From Candidatus Omnitrophota bacterium (GTDB lineage Bacteria > Omnitrophota > Gorgyraeia > B26-G9): a stretch of DNA of 5,280 nucleotides. Positions 1 through 5,280 of the stretch are shown piece after piece. Numbering within the stretch: the stretch's first letter is position 1; each line of letters opens with the position of its first letter. The stretch covers positions 1-5,280 of the forward strand of contig QNCH01000119.1 in assembly GCA_003645745.1 (NCBI GenBank), read 5' to 3'. The position numbers and the translations under genes were made by a program. The notes below the pieces were generated by a model that saw only the letters and a program-made list of their open reading frames with translations, was not told the DNA's origin and searched no databases.

Positions 1-109
1 AGGAACTGTAACGAAATAAATGTTGCATTTATATCCACAGATTTAGATCAGATAAAGATGACCTGAAAATGTGAGGTAGAAATGTAATATTTATTCCGTT
101 ACAGTTTCT
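1..109. repeat. Long imperfect inverted repeat (30-base arms) upstream of the operon
   Basis: Positions 1-30 and 80-109 are reverse complements at 26 of 30 positions. Read as a plus-strand RNA, three of the four mismatches (positions 3, 22 and 25 of the left arm) become G-U pairs, leaving only one A-C mismatch. The interior can continue the same hairpin: 32-35 with 75-78, 36-39 with 70-73, 42-44 with 67-69 and 48-51 with 63-66, around a loop at about 52-62. The right arm ends 11 bases before the first start codon and just before its Shine-Dalgarno sequence. It could be a structured 5' leader, a MITE-like miniature element, or a large operator. No U-tract follows, so it does not look like a terminator. 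The left arm begins at the window edge and may extend further. No transposase or target duplication is visible. Confidence 0.8.
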
Positions 110-120
110 AAGGGGAAAAA

Positions 121-990
121 ATGCGTAAAAGGAATTTATCGCAAATTGACTTAATTAAACAGGCATGGTCTGAAAGTTTTAAATTATTAAATTATCAGCC
201 GCAAATAATTATGCCTTTTGTTGTGCTTGCAATCGTAGAATTATTAGGTATTTTGCTTATTTTTGTTGCTTTGCAGCCGCCTTTTGTCGTATATATTAAG
301 CCTATAGTTCTGCGTTACTGGACAGAAAATTTTTTGCATTATCCTCTTAATTTGCTGTTATTAGCGAAATTGTGTTTTTATTTACAAATTGTTCTTAGTC
401 TTGTATTAGGTACATTTATTACTGGGATGACTCTTAGTTGTGTGTGGCAATATAATTTAAAAGAAGAATTTTCGTTTAAATCCGCTTTTAAAACCGCATT
501 ATTTAAGTATGTAAACTTATTAATTATTACTGTGCTGGTGTATTTTTTGCTTTATAAATTTTATCATTTAGACGCGTTTGTTTTAGCAAAAATTTTAGCT
601 CGGGGCAGCAGTTTTCTTAAAATTGGTAAAGAATATTGGTCTATGCTTTTTATTATTTTTGGAATTATTGGTACAGGTTTTTTAAATGCCTTGTTTGCTT
701 TTGCCCAGCCTGCGGTGATTATGGATAACAAAAATTTTGTTACTGCTATATTTTTTAATTTAAAACATTTAGTAAAAAATTTTTTTCCAGCCTGTTTTTT
801 AATAATTTTTCCGGTTTGCTTATATATCCCAATTGCTTTATTCAAAGAAAGATTTTTTTCTTTAATGAAAAGCACAGCTCCGGAAATTATATTTGTAGTT
901 TTGATTGCTGATGTTATTGCTCTTTTAATGATTAACGTAATGACAACTCTTTTTATTTCAAAATATTATATTTCTATCAGGGATGAGTAA
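121..990 (+). CDS. Six-helix integral membrane protein of unknown function
   Basis: This 289-residue protein is very hydrophobic. About six membrane segments are visible, near residues 29-51, 84-107, 129-148, 173-196, 219-240 and 255-280. The N terminus is basic (MRKRN) with no cleavable signal peptide, so it is probably an inner-membrane protein with its N terminus inside. The stretch around residues 193-222 (FAQPAVIMDNKNF, then a helix leading into the fifth segment) loosely resembles bacterial multi-pass proteins of the DUF975 or glycerophosphodiesterase-membrane-domain type, but this is not enough to assign a family. No catalytic motif is evident. The ATG is preceded by AGGGG at 112-115 with an A-rich spacer, supporting the start. 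Its stop codon directly abuts the next gene's ATG, so the two are probably co-translated. The gene is real with high confidence; its function is unknown. Confidence 0.9.
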   Translation: MRKRNLSQIDLIKQAWSESFKLLNYQPQIIMPFVVLAIVELLGILLIFVALQPPFVVYIKPIVLRYWTENFLHYPLNLLLLAKLCFYLQIVLSLVLGTFITGMTLSCVWQYNLKEEFSFKSAFKTALFKYVNLLIITVLVYFLLYKFYHLDAFVLAKILARGSSFLKIGKEYWSMLFIIFGIIGTGFLNALFAFAQPAVIMDNKNFVTAIFFNLKHLVKNFFPACFLIIFPVCLYIPIALFKERFFSLMKSTAPEIIFVVLIADVIALLMINVMTTLFISKYYISIRDE

Positions 991-1851
991 ATGGAAAATA
1001 AGGTAAAATTTATCAGCTCGTTTTTTAATTTGTTGATAATAAGTATCAGCTTAATTTTTGCCTGCGGATGCAGCCAGCAATATAAGTTAGAACGGCTTGT
1101 TTATCAGGCAGACAGGTACAGTGAAACAATATTTATTAATCAGGGTTCAGCGTCTTCGTATGAGTTTGAGCATGCAAGGCAGTTATACGAGCATATTGTA
1201 CAAAAAGTCCCACAGACAAAATATGCTATTAACGCGCAATTTAAAATTGCGCAGCTTTATTTGTTTGAAAAATTATTTTCAGAAGCATGTGATATGTATG
1301 AAGAGATTGCTGCTAATGCTGAATATGACAATGATCAGAAAGCAGCAGCGCTTTTTTTACAGGCAAAAGCATATGAAAAAAGCGGCGATTGGCATAAAGC
1401 ATTGGAAATATTTGAAAAAGTTAGAATTACGTATCCAAAAACTTTGCAGAGTTTAAACATTCCTTTATATATTGCGCGTTATTATATAAAAGAGAGTAAA
1501 AATGAATCTGCGGCAAAAGCGTACGCGGAAGCAATAACTTATTACCAGAATATTGCTGATCAGTATAAAGGAACTAAAATTTGCGCGATGTGCGAACATC
1601 TGATTGTAGAAGCTTACCTTGAACAAAAAGATTGGCAGGGTGTTATTGCATATGTTAATCAGTTAGATTTAAAATATGGGTTAGCTCCGGACAGCCTTTT
1701 GTTATTAGCGGCTGTTTATGTAGAAGAGCTGCATAATAAAGAAAAAGGCCTTGAAATATATAAACGTATATTAGAAGATTTTCCTGAGCATAAATTAATT
1801 GAGATTGTGAAACAGAAGATACAGGAAATAGAGGACTATAATTTAGAATAA
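991..1851 (+). CDS. TPR-repeat lipoprotein
   Basis: This is a 286-residue protein. Residues 1-27 form a signal peptide with a basic start, a hydrophobic core (FFNLLIISISLIF) and a Cys-rich end, ACGCS. Either Cys25 or Cys27 could be the lipidated residue; Cys27 is preceded by Gly and followed by Ser. The mature part is helical with tetratricopeptide-like units at about 57-75, 77-111, 117-150, 158-194, 202-230 and 235-266. The clearest runs from about 117 to 149, with the usual small residues and a final YP. Spacings and the FP/YP unit ends resemble BamD, YbgF and related envelope scaffolds, which bind partner proteins, but it cannot be called BamD from sequence alone. The start is immediate after the upstream stop, with AGGG at about 979-982 serving as ribosome site. 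It is probably anchored in the envelope and works with the neighbouring membrane protein. Confidence 0.9.
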   Translation: MENKVKFISSFFNLLIISISLIFACGCSQQYKLERLVYQADRYSETIFINQGSASSYEFEHARQLYEHIVQKVPQTKYAINAQFKIAQLYLFEKLFSEACDMYEEIAANAEYDNDQKAAALFLQAKAYEKSGDWHKALEIFEKVRITYPKTLQSLNIPLYIARYYIKESKNESAAKAYAEAITYYQNIADQYKGTKICAMCEHLIVEAYLEQKDWQGVIAYVNQLDLKYGLAPDSLLLLAAVYVEELHNKEKGLEIYKRILEDFPEHKLIEIVKQKIQEIEDYNLE

Positions 1852-1864
1852 TACGGAAGATAAA

Positions 1865-2875
1865 ATGAAAGTAAAAACACATAAATTTCATGGTTTAATT
1901 GGAAAAAACGAAAAGATGCGTGAGATTTATAAAATGATTAGAGCTGTAGCAAGTTCTCCATCAACAGTGCTTATTTGTGGAGAAAGCGGCACAGGCAAAA
2001 GAATGGTTGCTGAAGCTCTACATCAAACGGATCGTTTTCGTAAAGATAAAATATTTATTGAGGTAAGCTGCGGTGCTTTGCCAGAGACATTGTTGGAAAG
2101 TGAGCTTTTTGGCCATATAAGAGGATCTTTTACTGGAGCGATTAAAGACAGGGCAGGGAGGTTTGAAGTTGCTAATCGCGGCACAATATTTTTAGATGAA
2201 ATAGACACGTGTTCTCCTGGCTTGCAGGTTAAATTGTTACGTGTATTAGAACAAGGCACTTATGAACGTGTGGGAGATACAACAACTTTAAAATCAAATG
2301 TGCGCATTATCGCTGCTACTAATCAAAATTTAGAGCAATTAGTAAGAATTAAAAGTTTTAGGGAAGATTTATACTGGCGTTTAAATGTAATTTGTATAAA
2401 TCTGCCGCCTTTACGTGAGCGTGTTGAAGATGTTTTGTTGTTAGTTGAGTATTTCCTTGCGCGGTATAATCCTATGAGAATAAAAATGAAAAATAGTTCT
2501 GCGATAGAGAAAGTGAGTAAAGAGGCTTTGGATGCAATGTTAGAATATTTATGGCCTGGAAATGTTAGAGAGTTGGCTAATTGTATTGAACGCGCGTGTA
2601 TTTTAGTTAAAGGCAATGTAATTAAATTATCAGATTTACCAGATTCTATATTTTCTAAAAAATATCAATCTAAAAGTACTGCTGATTCTATTGATTCATC
2701 ATTAAAATGTAGTTTAAGAGCTTCTGAAGGAGATATTGTCTTAAATGCTTTGAAACGTTTTAACTGGAATTGCACAAAAACAGCGGTTCATCTTGGCATA
2801 AACAGGACTACTCTTTATAATAAAATGAAAAAATGCGGGATAAAGAAAGAACGGCGAAGATATATGGCTGTATAA
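1865..2875 (+). CDS. Sigma-54 enhancer-binding activator without a sensory domain (PspF-like architecture)
   Basis: This 336-residue protein consists of an AAA+ sigma-54 interaction domain (about residues 9-245) and a C-terminal Fis-type helix-turn-helix (about 287-325). Visible motifs are Walker A GESGTGKR (39-46), the sigma-54 contact loop GSFTGA (87-92, usually GAFTGA), Walker B IFLDEID (108-114), sensor I ATNQN (151-155), the arginine region FREDLYWRLNV (165-175) and sensor II WPGNVREL (230-237). The recognition helix region contains LGINRTTLYNKM. Family members hydrolyse ATP to remodel RNA polymerase-sigma-54 at -24/-12 promoters. There is no N-terminal receiver, GAF or PAS domain, and the AAA+ region starts almost at residue 1, as in PspF and HrpR/S, which are controlled by partner proteins. 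The start is supported by GGAAG at 1855-1859. It lies 13 bases after the lipoprotein gene. No convincing -24/-12 site was seen in the window, so its targets are unknown. Confidence 0.95.
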   Translation: MKVKTHKFHGLIGKNEKMREIYKMIRAVASSPSTVLICGESGTGKRMVAEALHQTDRFRKDKIFIEVSCGALPETLLESELFGHIRGSFTGAIKDRAGRFEVANRGTIFLDEIDTCSPGLQVKLLRVLEQGTYERVGDTTTLKSNVRIIAATNQNLEQLVRIKSFREDLYWRLNVICINLPPLRERVEDVLLLVEYFLARYNPMRIKMKNSSAIEKVSKEALDAMLEYLWPGNVRELANCIERACILVKGNVIKLSDLPDSIFSKKYQSKSTADSIDSSLKCSLRASEGDIVLNALKRFNWNCTKTAVHLGINRTTLYNKMKKCGIKKERRRYMAV

Positions 2876-2881
2876 ATTCAA

Positions 2882-5017
2882 TTATGAAACTTGTTTTTTA
2901 ATTTGTATTGCTAATTCTTTGCCGATTGTCGGTATTTTTTCTAATTTGGCCAAAGGTATTTCTGAGAGTTCAATTTTATCCTTACATCCAAAGCGAAACA
3001 GGTTACGCGCACGGATTCTTCCCACACCTCTTAGGCTCACCAGTTCAAGCAGTTCTTCTTTGATGCCATAATGCAGCTGCTTTTTTAATTTATAAATTGT
3101 ATTAATATTGTTGATGTTAAATATTTTTGCAACTTGTGCCACAGCATAGAGCAGCCATTCAGCGCTTTCTACAAAACGATGCAAGTCTCCCGGCCCGGTA
3201 TTAAAAAAACTGCAAATATTTTCTTCTTTTTCTTCCCACGTCCAATGCAGAATCATCCAGACTGTTTTTATTTTAGCAAGATGTGTTGTATAGTCATGAT
3301 TAAATGGCAGTGGTAATTGCAGAAATTCATTGTTTTTTTCCGCGAATGGGGTGACTTTTTCTATGTCTGATTTATTTAAATTTAAGATGTTCATATCAGG
3401 AACTGAGCAGATTAGATAAAGCAAAGACAATGGGTTTAAATTATTTTTTGGTTCCTGCAGGCAATCGCGAACAATAACCGCGGTAATTGGGTCTATATAT
3501 AAATTACTTATTTTTTTGCCGAATTCTGTAGGGGTTAATTGTTGTGATTGAGTGGTAACCATTTGTTCCTGGATTAAAAAATCAATAATTTTAGTAACCA
3601 TTCTATCTATTGAAGGGTATGTTTGCTGATGCGCGAAAAATGTTTTTTCGATAAAATCAAATACAGCATTATGGCTTGAAGTAAATCCGCTGGAAATTGC
3701 GGCTAATAAATGAAAACGTAATGCTTTTTCAGTATTTAAATATGAAGATATAGCTTCAGGATCAGAAAAAACAAAATTATTGAATAAATTACCTTTTTCT
3801 CTTTCGTTTTTAGCAAATAAGATTGACTCTCCATAGGTGTCGTATTTTGGGCGTCCGGCTCTTCCGCTCATTTGTTTATATTCCATTATACTGATTGGCT
3901 GCATTCCTTTTCCTGATACATATCTATGCACCCCTTTTATAATTGTGCGCCTTGAAGGAAGGTTAACTCCTACTGCTAAAGTTGGAGTAGCGCAAATAAC
4001 TTTAATCTTATTGTTACGAAAATTGTCCTCAATTAATTTTCTTTGCGCGTACACCAGCCCCGCATGGTGAAAACCTGTTCCGTTTCTTACGCAATCAGAT
4101 AAGCTGCTGCTTAGTTTAGTCTTTTCTGAGATGTTATTAAATTGTTCTGCTATTTGCTCTAAATCTTGTTTTTCTTCAGGGCTTAATATTTTATCCACTG
4201 CTTTAGCTATTCTTGCTGCTTCTGCTTGTGCTGAACGCCTGGTATTAACAAATACTAATACTTGTCCATTATCCTGAATGCAGTCAAGAGCAAGAGCAGC
4301 AGTTTCGTCATTGGTTTGATTGAGATTTAATATTTTGTTATTTCCATCTGCGAAACTGATTTCTCCCAGGCAATAAACTCCCTCTTTTAAAAGCACAGGC
4401 CTCCATTGGCTGCAAACAAGCAGGGCATTTAGCCACTTAGCTATTTCATGCGCGTTAGCAATTGTCGCGCTTAAACCTATAATTTTGAGGCCAGGCTTAA
4501 GTGTTAAGAGCTGTGTAATGACTATTTCTAAAGTCGGCCCGCGTGAGTGATCTCCTAAATAATGGATTTCATCAATAACTACACAGCTAAGATTTTTGCA
4601 AAGCCAGAGAGATTTTTGCCTGAGTATGGAATCTATTTTTTCCACAGTAGCAATAATGATATCTTTGTTTGTTAAATTAGGGTTAATGTAATCAAAATCT
4701 CCTGTGGCAATTCCTATTTCTATGCCGAAACCTGAATATTTTTCTTTAAAATCTTCGTATTTTTCTGCTGCCAGAGCTTTTAAAGGCACAATATAAATAC
4801 AATTGCCTTTATGCTGCAGCAAATTTTCAAGCATAGCCATTTCAGCAATTAAAGTTTTGCCTGACGCAGTGGGAATTGAGAGAATAATATTTTTGTCAGA
4901 AAGCAGCCCTTTTTCTACTGCTTCAGCTTGTGGAGGATAAAGGTCGCTTACTCCATTTTTTTGAAGAATATTTTTTAGCTGACCGGGAAGAGAATTGAAA
5001 ACAGATTTAGTATCCAT
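2882..5017 (-). CDS. hel308: Hel308-like Ski2-family DNA helicase
   Basis: This 711-residue superfamily 2 helicase matches the usual Hel308 length of about 700. In order it has a Q-like motif LYPPQAEAV (26-34), motif I SIPTASGKT (47-55, Lys54), Ia PLKALAAEK (78-86), II DEIH (149-152), III GLSAT (181-185), IV VFVNTRRSA (255-263), FHHAGL (316-321), V ATPTLAVGVNLPSR (343-356) and VI QMSGRAGRP (382-390). A winged helix (about 425-505, ending TEFGKKISNLYIDP), a ratchet-like helical region (about 505-640) and a C-terminal HhH domain (LRGVGRIRARNLF 662-674; KIPTIGKELA 694-703) follow. Hel308 proteins unwind forked DNA 3' to 5' during repair of stalled replication forks, mainly in archaea; eukaryotic HELQ is related. 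All key residues are present. The ATG is the only sensible start, since the next Met lies beyond motif I, although no Shine-Dalgarno is visible. The gene is convergent with the operon and has its own promoter. Confidence 0.95.
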   Translation of the reverse strand: MDTKSVFNSLPGQLKNILQKNGVSDLYPPQAEAVEKGLLSDKNIILSIPTASGKTLIAEMAMLENLLQHKGNCIYIVPLKALAAEKYEDFKEKYSGFGIEIGIATGDFDYINPNLTNKDIIIATVEKIDSILRQKSLWLCKNLSCVVIDEIHYLGDHSRGPTLEIVITQLLTLKPGLKIIGLSATIANAHEIAKWLNALLVCSQWRPVLLKEGVYCLGEISFADGNNKILNLNQTNDETAALALDCIQDNGQVLVFVNTRRSAQAEAARIAKAVDKILSPEEKQDLEQIAEQFNNISEKTKLSSSLSDCVRNGTGFHHAGLVYAQRKLIEDNFRNNKIKVICATPTLAVGVNLPSRRTIIKGVHRYVSGKGMQPISIMEYKQMSGRAGRPKYDTYGESILFAKNEREKGNLFNNFVFSDPEAISSYLNTEKALRFHLLAAISSGFTSSHNAVFDFIEKTFFAHQQTYPSIDRMVTKIIDFLIQEQMVTTQSQQLTPTEFGKKISNLYIDPITAVIVRDCLQEPKNNLNPLSLLYLICSVPDMNILNLNKSDIEKVTPFAEKNNEFLQLPLPFNHDYTTHLAKIKTVWMILHWTWEEKEENICSFFNTGPGDLHRFVESAEWLLYAVAQVAKIFNINNINTIYKLKKQLHYGIKEELLELVSLRGVGRIRARNLFRFGCKDKIELSEIPLAKLEKIPTIGKELAIQIKKQVS
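2920..2940 (+). terminator. Candidate intrinsic terminator of the rightward operon
   Basis: Reading rightward, TGCCGA (2920-2925) and TCGGTA (2929-2934) can form a 6-bp stem with one G-U pair and a TTG loop, followed at once by six T residues (2935-2940). It lies 44 bases past the activator's stop codon. The stem is short, so termination would be modest. The same bases encode the PTIGKE region of the helicase's last helix-hairpin-helix on the other strand, so chance formation is possible. No other hairpin plus T-run was found near this convergent junction, and the intergenic gap is only 6 bases. Confidence 0.45.
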
Positions 5018-5084
5018 AAAATTTTTAATTAGGGAGTAATCATCCAGTAACTTACGTTAATTGATTTTGTTATCGTGAGTTTTA

Positions 5085-5113
5085 AGATTAGCATATATGT
5101 ATGTGTGTGTCAA
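5085..5113 (-). promoter_or_regulatory. Predicted sigma-70 extended -10 promoter of the helicase gene
   Basis: On the minus strand, a perfect TTGACA (5113-5108) is followed by exactly 17 bases and then TAATCT (5090-5085). A TGC directly upstream of the hexamer makes an extended -10. Transcription would begin near 5078, giving a leader of about 60 bases before the helicase ATG at 5017. The -10 itself matches TATAAT only at the key T, A and final T positions, so the call rests on the -35, the spacing and the TG element. The spacer is wholly alternating purine-pyrimidine. Confidence 0.6.
5091..5110. repeat. Alternating purine-pyrimidine (AT/GT) tract
   Basis: Twenty consecutive bases alternate purine and pyrimidine without a break, including a short (GT)n run at about 5103-5110 and an (AT)n run at 5093-5098. 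Such tracts can adopt Z-DNA under negative supercoiling and are prone to slippage when long; this one is short. It covers the complete spacer of the predicted helicase promoter and the first three bases of the -35 element. Confidence 0.85.
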
Positions 5114-5151
5114 TTGATGAATTATTTCACAGCTTCTAATCCATTATAAGG

Positions 5152-5227
5152 TTGGAACGTTCTGATTGAGTCAAACCGCAGGCGCAGCTTGCTGCGCCTA
5201 AGAATTTGCGAGAGAAGAACGTTTCAA
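5152..5227. repeat. Inverted-repeat element with palindromic GAACGTT arms
   Basis: TTGGAACGTTCT (5152-5163) and AGAACGTTTCAA (5216-5227) are reverse complements at 11 of 12 positions, and the twelfth is a G-U pair in a plus-strand RNA. Each arm also contains its own palindrome (GAACGTTC in the left, AACGTT in the right), so the sites equally form two palindromic boxes about 63 bases apart. They enclose the GC-rich hairpin at 5180-5199; CAAA (5172-5175) and TTTG (5205-5208) could add pairing between them. It could be a small structured RNA, a miniature repeat element, or paired regulator-binding sites upstream of the helicase promoter. The identity is unknown. Confidence 0.65.
5180..5199. repeat. 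Perfect 9-bp GC-rich hairpin
   Basis: AGGCGCAGC (5180-5188) and GCTGCGCCT (5191-5199) are exact reverse complements separated by TT; as RNA it would fold as an 8-bp stem with a four-base loop. It stands out in AT-rich surroundings. Neither strand has a T-run after the stem, so it is not a typical intrinsic terminator. Confidence 0.85.
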
Positions 5228-5280
5228 AATGTAGTGCAGGGGAATGTCATAAAATTACAAACCAATTGCGTTTGAGTATA
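5228..5280. other. Right-edge non-coding segment, nothing recognised
   Basis: No substantial reading frame is present. An AGGGG followed closely by ATG at 5244 gives only a two-codon frame before a stop. CAAAC (5258-5262) and GTTTG (5270-5274) could form a weak 5-bp hairpin. A neighbouring gene may begin beyond the window. Confidence 0.4.

Noticed and set aside
31..39. DnaA-box-like ATATCCACA, with further near matches in the helicase gene (e.g. 4638-4646)
   Set aside because: The sites are scattered, mostly inside coding sequence and not clustered; there is no origin-like layout or dnaA/dnaN gene.
63..90. CTGAAA-N16-TAATAT as an operon promoter
   Set aside because: Both hexamers match at only 4 of 6 positions in AT-rich DNA, where such matches are common, and the -10 would fall inside the right arm of the inverted repeat.
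564..875. Minus-strand 103-codon open frame within the membrane protein gene
   Set aside because: It is antisense to a well-supported gene, has low-complexity lysine-rich composition and no ribosome site, so it is a shadow frame.
1632..1650. TTGGCAGG...TTGCA resembling a sigma-54 -24/-12 promoter
   Set aside because: The GG and GC dinucleotides are 12 bases apart, where 10 are required, and the site lies inside the lipoprotein gene.
2323..2616. Minus-strand 97-codon open frame within the activator gene
   Set aside because: It is antisense to conserved AAA+ motifs and shows no recognisable protein features of its own.
5143..5174. Minus-strand TTGACT and perfect TATAAT as a second helicase promoter
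   Set aside because: The spacer is 20 bases, too long for a normal sigma-70 promoter, and there is no extended -10. The 5085-5113 promoter is better placed.
5180..5199. GC-rich hairpin as an intrinsic terminator
   Set aside because: No T-run follows the stem on either strand.

Overview
The window is AT-rich bacterial DNA. It carries a rightward three-gene cluster (121-2875), a convergent leftward helicase gene (2882-5017) and structured non-coding DNA at both ends. Bacterial signs are Shine-Dalgarno sequences, a lipoprotein signal peptide and a sigma-54 activator. Low GC, a sigma-54 activator, TPR lipoprotein and an archaeal-type Hel308 helicase would fit an uncultured Gram-negative-type lineage such as Omnitrophota or a relative. 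That placement is a guess; no marker gene is present.

Layout. Positions 1-109 form a nearly perfect long inverted repeat that ends 11 bases before the first gene. The cluster encodes a six-helix membrane protein of unknown family (121-990), a TPR-repeat lipoprotein (991-1851) and a sigma-54 enhancer-binding protein with no sensory domain, PspF-like in architecture (1865-2875). Gene spacings are 0 and 13 bases, so they are probably one operon. A candidate intrinsic terminator for this operon (2920-2940) lies inside the 3' end of the oppositely oriented helicase gene.

The helicase (711 residues, minus strand) has the complete Hel308 layout: Q-like motif, motifs I-VI, winged helix, ratchet region and C-terminal helix-hairpin-helix. 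A good extended -10 promoter lies about 70 bases upstream (5085-5113), and its 17-base spacer is entirely alternating purine-pyrimidine. Further right, 5152-5227 is bounded by 12-base inverted arms that contain GAACGTT palindromes and enclose a GC-rich 9-bp hairpin. Nothing recognisable lies in 5228-5280.

How the genes might work together (inference): the membrane protein and lipoprotein could sit in the envelope and be linked to the orphan activator, as a stress or assembly circuit. The helicase is probably an unrelated DNA-repair gene. The most unusual items are the two inverted-repeat elements, the Hel308 gene in a bacterial setting, and the membrane protein, lipoprotein and orphan activator grouping. 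No mobile-element gene, CRISPR array, tRNA or rRNA was seen.
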